From the NCBI GenBank assembly GCA_019648995.1, contig BLXT01008494.1:606775-633710 (forward strand): a DNA stretch of 26,936 nt, given 5' to 3'. The notes beneath the pieces were generated by a model. The model was given only the letters and a program-made list of their open reading frames with translations, was not told the DNA's origin and made no database searches. The position numbers and the translations under genes were made by a program. Position 1 is the stretch's first letter; each line of letters opens with the position of its first letter. This stretch comes from Plakobranchus ocellatus (Eukaryota > Mollusca > Gastropoda > Plakobranchidae). Below, one piece after another: positions 11,167-19,528 of the stretch.

Positions 11167-11265
11167 TTCATGTTAATTACATTAATTGTCATCATCATCA
11201 ACTTAGTCATCATCATAGTCACCATTATTTTCTTCATCATCATCATCATCATTATGGGTATTATT
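10840..11265. repeat. Long degenerate (ATC/TCA)n array
   Basis: About 425 bp is built from TCA/ATC/CAT triplets with scattered AGTC and ATT interruptions, diverged enough to be old. Both strands are open (poly-Ile/Val/Thr on +, poly-Met on -); these are repeat artefacts. Local sub-repeats of ATCATAGTCATCATCA are visible. Confidence 0.92.
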
Positions 11266-11282
11266 GCCTTCTATATGTCCTG

Positions 11283-11432
11283 GGGCATTGGTGCACAGTA
11301 ATTAATGAATGGGCTCTGGAGTTTGCAGTTAACTTCTATTATGAGTTCAATCTCTGCCACCAGCGCCCTGACCTGACGGAGAGCCCAAAAGCGTGAGATC
11401 ACCTCGTAGTGCTATATACGCAAAACCAAACC
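11283..11432 (+). mobile_element. tRNA-derived SINE family A, copy 1
   Basis: It begins GGGCATTGGTGCACAG, matching GGCATTGATGGCACAA at 17221, and has a decayed box B (GAGTTCAATCTCTG). The body GCGCCCTGACCTGACGGAGA continues to GTGAGATCACCT and a tail ATACGCAAAACCAAACCAAA. The same tail is in the 17218 copy. The copy lies just after the long ATC array and within the possible 3' UTR of the membrane-protein gene. Confidence 0.75.
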
Positions 11433-11497
11433 AAACTTTATGCTTTTTGCCATGAACACTACCTTTATAATCGTTGCCTTCATTATTCAATTATTGT

Positions 11498-11521
11498 GAT
11501 GATGATGATGATGATGATGAT
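11498..11521. repeat. (GAT)8 microsatellite
   Basis: A pure GAT run lies 230 bp downstream of the ATC array and in the opposite orientation to it. Confidence 0.9.
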
Positions 11522-11755
11522 ATTTTGATTATTCTACTTATTATTGCCATATCTATAATCATCTCCACCATCTTTGTTAGCATCTTCGCTGAACACGCAA
11601 TTAAGTTCTACTGTAATTATCATAACAAACATTCCTGTTGCTTTCTTGTAAACCTCTCTTGCATTTTGTTTCTTAAATAAATATAAAACTGCTTTTTATC
11701 TTTGATCTTGCCTTTAAAAAAAATTATTATTACTGACAGTATTGTATATAGAACA

Positions 11756-11795
11756 AATAAACTTTGAAAATAATGATTATGCTAATGTGTGTGTA
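11756..11795 (+). terminator. Candidate poly(A) signal of the 8-TM protein gene
   Basis: AATAAA at 11756-11761 is followed, 25 bases on, by the GU-rich tract TGTGTGTGTAG and then T-rich sequence. This is a textbook cleavage/polyadenylation layout. A second AATAAA sits at 11676. Assignment to the upstream gene is inference from strand and order. Confidence 0.5.
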
Positions 11796-12055
11796 GTTTT
11801 TGTTTTTCTTTTTTCTTTTTTTAGAGATTTTTTTTTTTTTTTTTTTTTGTAATTGCTTAACTAGATTGAAAATTGAGGCCAAAAGCTGTGGTTTTGTAGA
11901 ATTGTATGTGTGTACATAAAGTTTTATGTATGTCTGTCAAAATGTCGCTATCTGAGTTTGGTACTGCGATTGTTTGAATGTGTCTGGCTTGTCAATTCCT
12001 TCAGCATACACCGCAACTAAGCGGGACTATAGGAGACGCATGAAACATAATTGAT

Positions 12056-12160
12056 CAATGGATAGAGCTACTGCAGGCAGCAGTTGCTGTAGACTTCATC
12101 GGTCATTTGGAGTCAGGAATCTTGAGTTCAAATCTCCATTGGGTGAATTAGTAAAAGGGA
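12056..12160 (+). mobile_element. tRNA-like SINE head, unclassified
   Basis: CAATGGATAGAGC resembles a box A region and GAGTTCAAATCTCC at 12124-12137 a box B. The spacing between them is longer than in a normal tRNA. Sequence after it does not match families A or B clearly. It is a probable decayed SINE and could be a tRNA pseudogene. Confidence 0.4.
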
Positions 12161-12484
12161 TGTTGGTTGAGCAATAGTGATACTTTATAAAATGGTAGGC
12201 TGGCGTGTTTATGGAAGAAAAAGCTAGTCTGACGAGCTCAGTAAGGTTCAAAGTACACGGTAGCCATCAACTGCAGCAACTAGCACAATTTTGCTGTCTG
12301 TGTTTGATCTCTGTAGCGAAGCATATCTATGTCAGCTCTGACTCATGCGGTGCGGTGTATATTATACTTCCTTATAGAACAATTAGGGCCGGTATATGTC
12401 ATGTTGACTGTTGCATTTAATAGCGGCGTTGTGGATTGAAGTTAAATATTTCAACTATGATATCGTGTTCGCGAACCTTTAGGC

Positions 12485-12600
12485 GCTTTGGAGGTGCAGA
12501 GGTTTGTAGTCTTGCCTTGAAATTGGCATGGACCCTTTGTTAGGTGATCTAAATCGGCATCGGTGCCCAACCCTGTAAAAGCCAAAAAAATCCAAGATCG
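12485..12600 (+). mobile_element. SINE family A, diverged copy 2
   Basis: The block GCATGGACCCTTTGTTAGG, GCATCGGTGCCC and CTGTAAAAGCC follows the same order as GCAGGGACCCTTTTGTAGC, CCATCGGTGCCC and GCCTGTAAGCC of the 17218 copy. Box B is lost. It is an old copy with no tail remaining. Confidence 0.6.
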
Positions 12601-12712
12601 TCGAAATTGTGAAATTTCTATAACAATATTGACACGAGCAAAGGTACATTATCAGTCTTAATCAAAATGAGATTTACTCCGTGCAATGATTTCATTGGGG
12701 AGTGGTTTTATG

Positions 12713-13493
12713 ATTGGACAAGATAGAGAATATAACGAATGCGTCAGAAGAGAGACGAAGTTTATACACTAAGGCAGGGTAGAATACAAACGTATGGGTC
12801 AGAGGAGAGACTCACTTCATATAAGGGGTTCTTACAGAGATAGGACAGGAAACAATACAAACACATTATGGTCCAGAGGAGGAAAGAACTTCGTACAATA
12901 ATGTGAATATGCCGCATGCCTTTTTAAAAAGATAGGACAGAAAAGTTTACAAACAGGTGGATCATAGGGGAAACCATCTTGGTGCAATTATAAAATTGGC
13001 CGTGCGGCCTTTTTTTTTTTACGATGGAACAGGATTGTTTACAAACAGATGGATCACAGGAGAAACCATCTTTGTACAATAATGTAGTGGGCCGTGTGCT
13101 TCTTTTTTTTTTTTTTTAAGGTAGGACAGGATAGTATACAAACAGGTGGATCATAGCAGAAACCATTTTCGTGCAATTATATAATTGGCCGTGCGGCTTT
13201 TTTTGTTAAGATGGGACAGAATAGAATAGAAACAGGTGGATCACAGGAGACACCATCTTTGTACAATAATAAAGTGGGCCGTGTGCTTTTTTTTTATTTT
13301 TTAATGACAGGACTGGATAGTATACAGACAAATGGATCATACGGAGGAATCATCTTCGTACAATACTAACCTTAGGATCGAGAGGCCTTTAAAAAATAAT
13401 AAGACAGGATAAATACAAACAGGCGCATCATTGAAGAAACCAATTCGGACAATGATATAATGAATCATGTAGCTTTTTTTCTTTTTTTTTAGA
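12713..13493. repeat. Satellite-like array, ~92-bp monomers in ~188-bp dimers
   Basis: About nine monomers carry AGATAGGACAGGATAGTATA, CAAACAGGTGGATCATAGG, AAACCATCTT and GTACAATAAT, each ending in a T-run. The GTACAAT/GTGCAAT landmark recurs at 12893, 12982, 13074, 13171, 13261, 13358 and about 13448. Monomers at 12982 and 13171 share TTGGCCGTGCGGC, while those at 13074 and 13261 share GTGGGCCGTGTGCTT, so the true unit is a dimer of 187-189 bp. No coding frame was seen. Confidence 0.85.
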
Positions 13494-13931
13494 TTGATAC
13501 ATTTACAAGTCAAAGCAGTGAGATCTAGATCTATATCTGCAGAGGCATGAAATAAAAAGATAAAAGTGACAATGGTGACGCCGTTTGGAATAGGTTGAAA
13601 AAGATACTTGCATTTTGCAGCTGAAATCCAATAGCTTTGGCATCTACATGCAACGATTTGACAATGGTTGTCGCCCTTTTATAGCGCCAATCAATCGTCT
13701 AAGTTTTCCATTATAAAGTCAAAATGAAATGAGATATTGAATGGCCAAGTCCATCGCATGCATTTTATCATATCATACTTTTTTTTTTCCTCCAACTTTG
13801 GAAAAAAAAAAACTGCTGGTTCAATTATTTTTCCACAATGGTGTTGGTCTTTGAGGGTGGACTGTGAAAATAATTTTTTTTTTTTTTTTTTTTTAAAGCA
13901 GAAATTAAAATCATACCTGAAGTGCTTTATA

Positions 13932-14078
13932 ACACTGGCAATGATGATAGTGGCGATGACAGTGACGTTGATGATGATGATGATGATGACGATGATGATG
14001 ATGATGACGACGACGATGATGATTGTTATTTAATAATAATACAACAACCATGAAAAGAAGAAGAAGAAGAAGAAGAAC

Positions 14079-14139
<61 letters not shown>

Positions 14140-14142
14140 ATT

Positions 14143-14195
<53 letters not shown>

Positions 14196-14198
14196 TAT
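13932..14198. repeat. Compound (GAT)n-(AAG)n-(ATT)n-(ATC)n array
   Basis: GAT/GAC triplets at 13932-14025 are followed by AAG at 14056-14077, ATT at 14078-14138 and ATC at 14142-14198. The outer GAT and ATC blocks are reverse complements of each other and so form a long imperfect inverted repeat around an AT-rich centre. Open frames on both strands here are homopolymer translations. Confidence 0.92.
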
Positions 14199-14529
14199 TA
14201 TGGTGGTAATAATGTTCTTGTCATATTAACAATCCGTCATATCTATGTTATCATGACTAATAGGTAAAGAATAAAAAACAAAAATAAAAAAAATCGAAAA
14301 ACAAAAACAATGCTGGTTTTTTATGGCAATTCATTAATTATTGTAACAATCGTTTGGTTCAATGTTAGTCATATTTGAAAGTTAATATTATTAACACGGA
14401 AAAAAACATAACCCATTTCCTATTTTCTGACAAGATCAGTTCGTCAGTTCGGTTGTCTCAGAAGTCCAGCAAGTTTTTTTTTTTTTTTTTCTTTTCAATG
14501 ATGTGATGAAATGCTACGGCCTTGAGACA

Positions 14530-14615
14530 TGACGTCAGGGTGCATCGAGTGCATCAAGCTTACGGTGCAGTTTTAAACTATAGGTAACAGAAGTTTAACT
14601 TCAGCAGTATAAAAG
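14530..14615 (+). promoter_or_regulatory. CRE plus TATA core promoter
   Basis: A perfect CRE palindrome TGACGTCA lies at 14530-14537, and TATAAAAG at 14608-14615, 70 bp apart. Transcription would start near 14637-14649, where TCATT at 14647 resembles an initiator. The arrangement is that of a cAMP/CREB-type inducible, tissue-specific promoter. The nearest downstream reading frame on this strand is the signal-peptide exon at 15821; linking them needs a short non-coding first exon. Confidence 0.6.
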
Positions 14616-14637
14616 GCAGGATGCAGACGATAGCCAG

Positions 14638-14668
14638 CGGACTTGATCATTGCAAACTAGCTGCCACA
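14638..14668 (+). other. Putative short non-coding first exon of the secreted-peptide gene
   Basis: From the expected start about 30 bp after the TATA box to CCACA|gtaggt, a usable donor. It contains no start codon. The following intron of about 1.1 kb holds a (TA)n array and a poly-G gap. Exon limits are inferred from motif spacing only. Confidence 0.35.
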
Positions 14669-14993
14669 GTAGGTTGGTTCGTATTAAGTATTTTCAAACG
14701 GTTTTGTGTGTGTGTGTGTGCTGTGAGTGTTAAAATCTTTAATTCTTGAAAAACTCTCTGAGAGCAGCTCGTTTTCTTTTGACAAAAATATCTTCCCTCA
14801 ATTTGGCTAATTTGTTATAGCTAACACTTTGAAAAAACTATAATACTCTATTTTTATTTGCATAGTAAAACTGTTAGGCCTGTAACATAGCCTAACATTC
14901 TGTAAATATGAATTTTTTTGGCTTTGCTTATACTTAAAGAGTAAGGAAGGTTTAAAAAAATATTTGAAAATGTTATTAACAAATTAAAAACAG

Positions 14994-14998
14994 ATATC

Positions 14999-15080
<82 letters not shown>
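14994..15080. repeat. (TA)n microsatellite
   Basis: About 85 bp is almost pure TA with a single TTTA interruption. It is self-complementary and prone to cruciform extrusion and length change. Confidence 0.95.
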
Positions 15081-15082
<2 letters not shown>

Positions 15083-15529
15083 ATTTTAGAGTCATTAGTT
15101 ATAACTTTCTTTGAACTGTATAAAAGTTTATTGCAATGGCCAAAAGGTGGCTATTGGACAGAGAATGTGGGATGTGCCTCCTTTGCGGCTCATAGACGCG
15201 AAGGGCTTTGAATCTATTAAAATGTTCTTGTATGGTAATATCTGTGGGCGATTATTAGCAAAGAACCAGACTTTAAAAGAAATACAGAAATAAGAAAGAA
15301 ATAGAGAAATAAAATAAATCTTAAAAATAGAGGCAGTATAAAAAATAATCCTTACACCTCAAGTAAATTTTCTTATCTATCCAACTAAAGTATTAACTGT
15401 AGCAAAGACACATGGAAAAAACCACAGCTAGAGAATATTTTTACTTGGACTGATTGTGCTCGAGTCTTACCAGCACTACCTCCTTCTCTATATCAGTTTT
15501 GTAATGGTGGATGCCAGTTTTGGACATTG

Positions 15530-15570
15530 TGTGTGTGTGTGGGGGGGGGGGGGGGNNNGGGGGGGGGGGG
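15530..15570. repeat. (GT)n then poly-G run with a 3-base assembly gap
   Basis: GT repeats pass into about 30 G bases with NNN at 15556-15558. The Ns mark an unresolved sequencing or scaffolding gap in the G-run; its true length is unknown. Any frame read through it is meaningless. Confidence 0.95.
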
Positions 15571-15820
15571 AAGGTTTGTCCCACCCTTCAACAGTGCGTC
15601 CGCCGTTCGTCTCCCTCCGAAAGGGTAATATTTACCAACCCCCCACTTTCTCTAATGTTGAGTTTTTATCTTTTTTTCGCTTAATTTTCTTTTTAATCAA
15701 ACGACCCCTATTTCTTCTGTTAAATAATTTTTTATCCTTGTCTAAGGTGAGAACATCAAAATAATTAGACAAGTCGTCCCAGTCAAAAATTTTTTGGTGG
15801 CCACCCAGTTAGAGCGCAGG

Positions 15821-15965
15821 ATGACTCAGAAAGCTACCGTAGTCTGTTTTATGCTTATCGCTCTCCTCGCTTGTGTGGATCGAAGCGAAGCGGCGGAAAA
15901 GACCTTTCTTCAGACTCTCTTCTCGCCAGTTTGCAATTACCTGACGTACTTGATGGATCAAGTTT
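15821..15965 (+). CDS. Signal-peptide exon of the secreted-peptide gene
   Basis: The exon is GC-richer than its surroundings up to about 15925. The exact acceptor is unclear; candidates are TCTAAG at 15745, CACCCAG at 15808 and GCGCAG at 15819, all upstream of the ATG. Two overlapping donors lie at 15962 and 15966, the second (gtgagt) nearer consensus. The last 12-13 codons lie inside the antisense repeat that starts at 15926. Confidence 0.5.
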
Positions 15966-16657
15966 GTGAGTACAAACCAATACAAATTCATAAGGTTTTT
16001 TTTTATTTACCTTAATAAAAAAAAAAAAAATTAAGTCCCATGCTTGGTCCAAGCATCGATGAACTCGGAGTAGGGTCCTGATTGTTCTTGAGGTAGTTTG
16101 CCATTGCTTTCCTCGCCGCCCTCACTTTCGCCCGCTCTTAAGAGACCGAGCTACCCATTTAATATTAGGTGGACTCAGGGGAACAATTACGAAAGTATTT
16201 AAAAGTTTAAAATAGGTTCATTTGAGTGGATCTAGTTCATTTGTTTATAAAAATCGGTGGAGTTTACTAGAATTAGCTATAGATGAGCTTTTGCAAAAGT
16301 TTGTTTGTCCACCCTTTTAAAAATAAATTTTGTTGGGGTTTTTTCCGAGCTATTGTGAAATCTTCTATTGATATTGTAATAAAAAAACTGATGTTGATTT
16401 TACTTTTTTAATTTTTTTTTTAATGCTAACCAGATTGCACAGGTTCGCCCAACACCCAATGTGACATTGTAGTTACCTTGTTAAGGTGGTTTCCATGTTA
16501 AAGTAAGTGGCTCTGATTTAAAAAGCTGGTAACAACAAGTTTCAATATCACCCTATCTCAGTGAATTCACCCTGGCCTTTTCTGCTTTCCTTCGATATAT
16601 TTTCTCATCTCATAATATCTGTATATCTAATTATGCCTCCTCTCATCTCTCTCTCTT

Positions 16658-16744
<87 letters not shown>

Positions 16745-16914
16745 GACAGATTATCTCTTTGTCCGTCTGACAATATTTGAATATTTTTGTTTTGATCACT
16801 CTTTTTACTCCTACATCGGTTTTCCTTAAAGAAACTGTATTTTTTCTTTCGATTCTTCGTGCCCAACTCTTCTTTGTTGTTGTTGTTGCTTTTGTTGTTG
16901 TTATTGTTGTTGTT

Positions 16915-16962
<48 letters not shown>

Positions 16963-17058
16963 GATTTTTTGCTTTGTTGCTGATATAATATTATTTCTCT
17001 ATTATTTATTTACTTATCAGTAGTAGGAGTAGTAATAGTAGCAGCAGCAGTGGTGGTG

Positions 17059-17146
<88 letters not shown>

Positions 17147-17484
17147 AGACAAAAATGCTGACAACATGCAATTCCTGTTGTCATCATTTTTGTTTCTACT
17201 ACTACTACCACCATTTTGTGGGCATTGATGGCACAATGGATAGTAAATCCGTCCTGAGATCTGCAGGGACCCTTTTGTAGCGGGTTAGAACCCCACCATC
17301 GGTGCCCTGGCCTATCGAAAGCCTGTAAGCCTGAGGTCACCTTGCTGCGGCTAGGCTGTATATACAAAAGACAAACCAAACCAATCTTAACTAATACTTT
17401 ACTTTTTTCTTGTCTCCTCAGAATGAAACAGATTATTGTGATCCTTCCATAACAGTTTATGATCTTAGATATCTTTGCAAGTAA
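15821..17484 (+). CDS. Small secreted peptide gene (signal-peptide exon + C-terminal exon)
   Basis: The first coding exon starts at ATG 15821 (GCAGGATGA) with an N-terminal signal: basic residue 4, hydrophobic core about 7-18, and small residues S-E-A at 22-24 for cleavage. It ends at 15961 (CAA|gtttgt, phase 0) or 15965 (GTTT|gtgagt, phase 1). The second exon starts at 17422 after TTGTCTCCTCAG, or at 17432 after AACAG, and ends TAA 17482-17484. Phase-matched pairs give 67 or 65 residues with the same C-terminus. The mature part of roughly 40 residues has three cysteines (38, 53 and 66 in the longer form) and, in that form, an N-E-T glycosylation sequon at the junction. An odd cysteine count suggests dimerisation or a missed exon. 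No family was recognised. A CRE/TATA promoter lies upstream. Residues 36-47 come from an antisense mobile element. Confidence 0.55.
15926..16185 (-). mobile_element. SINE family B body plus extension, antisense, tRNA head missing
   Basis: Read on the minus strand from 16185, it gives AGTCCACCTAATATTAAATG, a GGCGAGGAAAGCAATGGCAA block, the hairpin GCTTGGACCAAGC (16042-16054), an A/T tract and then the extension TTTGTATTGGTTTG, CACAAACTTGATCCATCAAG, GTCAGGTAATTGCAAACTGG. The extension aligns with 6075-6145 with about eight differences in 66 positions. The pol III head is absent, so the copy is truncated at its 5' end. Its 3' end overlaps coding sequence at 15926-15965. Confidence 0.8.
16196..16375 (+). 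repeat. Dispersed repeat family C, copy 2
   Basis: The ordered blocks TATTTAAAAGTTT, TTTGAGTGGATCTAGTTCAT, TAAAAATCGGTGGAG and TTTTTTCCGAGCTATTGTGA match the 2190-2400 copy in the same order. It lies directly next to the antisense SINE B copy in the same intron. Confidence 0.7.
16640..16745. repeat. (CT)n microsatellite
   Basis: About 105 bp of CT repeat with regular TTT interruptions, within the intron of the secreted-peptide gene. Open frames over it are Ser-Leu or Arg-Glu repeats. Confidence 0.95.
16873..16962. repeat. (GTT)n microsatellite
   Basis: About 90 bp of GTT with a few ATT interruptions, in the same intron. Confidence 0.95.
17019..17145. repeat. (GCA)n-(GTG)n-(TAG)n compound array
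   Basis: Interrupted AGT/TAG triplets at the start pass into GCA, GTG and then a long pure TAG run. Its 3' end forms the left stem of the hairpin at 17134-17208. Confidence 0.93.
17134..17208. repeat. Near-perfect hairpin, 33-bp arms, 9-base loop
   Basis: Left arm 17134-17166 and right arm 17176-17208 are reverse complements at about 31 of 33 positions, separated by TGCAATTCC. The stem has a complex part (GACAAAAATGCTGACAACA against TGTTGTCATCATTTTTGTTT) plus a TAG/CTA part. It could be a micro-inversion duplicate of the array edge, a terminal inverted repeat relic, or a small-RNA precursor. Confidence 0.85.
17218..17390 (+). mobile_element. tRNA-derived SINE family A, best copy
   Basis: Box A TGGCACAATGG lies at 17229-17239 and box B GGTTAGAACCC at 17283-17293, at tRNA-like spacing. 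The body follows with CCATCGGTGCCCTGGCCTAT and GCCTGAGGTCACCTTGCTGC, then a tail ATACAAAAGACAAACCAAAC. It ends about 30 bp before the acceptor of the last exon of the secreted-peptide gene. Other copies or fragments lie at 11283, 12485, 18310 and 26899. Confidence 0.85.
17422..17484 (+). CDS. Terminal coding exon of the secreted-peptide gene
   Basis: A strong pyrimidine tract (ACTTTTTTCTTGTCTCCTCAG) precedes 17422. The frame gives about 20 codons, including two cysteines, before TAA. A second AG at 17430-17431 allows a 10-base-shorter exon that stays in frame when paired with the 15966 donor. The 3' UTR would run to the AATAAA at 17781. Confidence 0.5.
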   Translation, partial: NETDYCDPSITVYDLRYLCK

Positions 17485-17780
17485 ATTAGGAACCTTTCGG
17501 CTGCCACATCTTTCACGAAAGAGCGCGAACGAAAAACGGCCTGGTTAATCATATCTTGTGTGTATGTGAATGTGTGTCAATATGATTGCCTTACAAAGCC
17601 GCTGCGATGAGGTTTGATCACACTACAGTGTTTATCAGGGTCTCTCTTTCTCGCTTTTTTTTTTTTTATTATGAAAAATGGTAGAAAACAGAAGAAATAT
17701 AGTGCCGAAAAATAGCAAGAGAGGGGGATGAGTTTGTATTGTATAAATTATGTCTGTGCGGGTTCAGAAAATTTATCATG

Positions 17781-17820
17781 AATAAATATTTCAAAAATTT
17801 GCATTACAAGGTTTTCCTTT
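17781..17820 (+). terminator. Candidate poly(A) signal of the secreted-peptide gene
   Basis: AATAAA at 17781-17786 lies about 300 bp after the stop codon and is followed by a GTTTTCCTTTATTGTTT tract suited to a downstream U-rich element. Confidence 0.55.
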
Positions 17821-17949
17821 ATTGTTTATATCGTTTGACAGACGATAAAAGTAGGTATGTTCGAGTATGTTGTGGATAAGAACAAGATAGTGCTTAGTCA
17901 CTTTCGATATTTGCGAAAATTTGACACCCAGCTTCAAAGCTTAACAAGA

Positions 17950-18026
<77 letters not shown>
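17950..18026. repeat. (GAT)n microsatellite, uninterrupted
   Basis: About 25 perfect GAT/TGA units. This is the purest of the GAT/ATC arrays in the window, implying recent expansion. Confidence 0.97.
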
Positions 18027-18309
18027 AAAATAAACTCATCATATCTTAATGAAAAAAAAATGACCATCTGACAGAATGCAATAAATAGGACCTAAGTATT
18101 CTTTTCTTATGTAAATCAGGACTTCAACATAGTTATTACCAATTTCAGCGCTAAAGAGTGTGATAGGTCTGTAATTGAAATAGGCCTTTGTAGTAAAGAA
18201 AACAAATAATGTACGATATTTTAAAGGGGCATGGATGAAAAGTAAGCAGACAGAAATATGCCCAAACCTTGAAAAAACTTTTGATATACTTTTACATACA
18301 TCCGAAAAA

Positions 18310-18378
18310 AATCACGAACGCCCTGGCCTAAAAGCCTGATATCAATTTGTTGTGTACTGGTTATAACGCAAAACCATA
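18310..18378 (+). mobile_element. SINE family A 3' fragment
   Basis: GAACGCCCTGGCCTAAAAGC, CTGATATCA and ATAACGCAAAACC follow the order of the SINE A body and tail at 17310-17385, with an internal change. The head is missing. Confidence 0.55.
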
Positions 18379-18764
18379 ATAGGTCGGCTGGAGGAAAAAG
18401 TAGAATATTACATAGAAAATAAAATAGAAATATTGCAGTGAATTCAATTATTTTCACCGAGTCATACAGTAAAAAGCATCTTCTATTTACAGTGATTTAC
18501 AGCATTGAGGCATTAAAGACAAACAACTAGAGGCCACAGAGTGAATTTTTGAAAGAAAACTGGTGTATATTTTTAGACTGGTGTATACACAAGTTTTTAA
18601 TATTTGGACCAAAACACGACAAAGTGATTTTACATTTAAACTTTTCGGTTTAACAAGGCAAGCAATTGCATTTCTAAAGGAGATCATAATAAAGTCACCA
18701 GGCATTCGGATTTTGTAAACGCAAATAAATGACGCGTAAAAAATTTGTTTAGAACTTTGATTGG

Positions 18765-18840
18765 TTCAAAACATGCGCAGCCCCAAGTCATGTGATCTTC
18801 TGAAGAAGGCTAATATAGTTGTCTGGACTGGGTGACAAAG
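18765..18840 (+). repeat. Dispersed repeat D, copy 1
   Basis: AAAACATGCGCAGCCCCAAG and TTCTGAAGAAGGCTAAT match AAAAGATACGCAGCCCCAAG and TTCTGAGGAAGGTTTAT at 22072-22130, in the same order. It is probably a transposable-element end; the class is not recognised. Confidence 0.6.
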
Positions 18841-19528
18841 GTTACAATTTTATATGAAGTAAAAAGCAAAGTGACTGTCCCTGTTGTAGCGTTCTGTAAA
18901 GATCTATGTCCACAACAATGAGTGTCCGTGAGGCCTTTTTATCTCCGTTGAATCGGCTCTAAATAGAAAACGATGATGCTAATATGTCTGTTTTAATTTT
19001 CATTGAGAGGAAACATGCATTGTTTTTGTATTATAAAATTAGATTTGAGTAAAAACAGTTGAAGAAAAGGGCGAAAATATTCTACGCTGACTTAGAGTAA
19101 GATTACGATACGCCTACATTAAATTTGAAGGCTAATAATTCTACGCTCGAACTCTACAGACATCCTTTCTTACATTTTTTTTTTCTACTTTGTAGAATAT
19201 TTTACGAAATGCATTTTAGACTAATCTAGATGTGTAGATCTAGATGTAGTCTAAAGGTGGTCAAGAGGCAAAAATGCAATTATGAATATTTAAATACAAA
19301 TTAGAACCATCATACTCTTGAAATAAAACCTCCATGTTTAAAATTCGGCAAATAATCAAATTAAAAAATAAACAAATAAACAAGAATTGGGTGATAAAGC
19401 CTAGTATACATCTAAAATTGAAGAGGACAAAATTAATTTATTGAACATCAAGCCTTATAGTGTCAGAGCCAAACTGGCTCTCCCTCTTTTGGATTACAAG
19501 TAGAGACAATTTGCATTGACGAGCACCG

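Larger units (their letters stand above)
8101..11780 (+). other. Probable long 3' untranslated region / gene-free DNA
   Basis: No coding exon is visible across 3.7 kb of AT-rich sequence. AATAAA hexamers lie at 8403, 8610, 10589, 11676 and 11756. The last has the best downstream context, so the messenger could run the whole way, or stop early at 8403. A short block GATATAAGCATTTAA at about 8819 is shared with 3442 in intron 3. Open frames here are short and without domain features. Confidence 0.45.
18030..19500. other. Intergenic stretch with repeat fragments
   Basis: No supported gene was seen. It contains a SINE A fragment (18310-18378), a dispersed repeat (18765-18840) and a small inverted repeat at 19215-19255 (TTTAGACTA / TAGTCTAAA arms) around AGATCTAGATG-type sequence. 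Short open frames on the minus strand here have no domain features. Confidence 0.5.

Noticed and set aside
10833..11301. Long open frames on both strands (poly-Met, poly-Ile)
   Set aside because: They are translations of the ATC/GAT array; no unique sequence is coded.
15111..15293. 60-codon frame after the TA array
   Set aside because: Short, no splice or start context of note, no domain features.
15456..15764. 102-codon frame across the poly-G run
   Set aside because: It passes through NNN and a G homopolymer, so the frame is not known.
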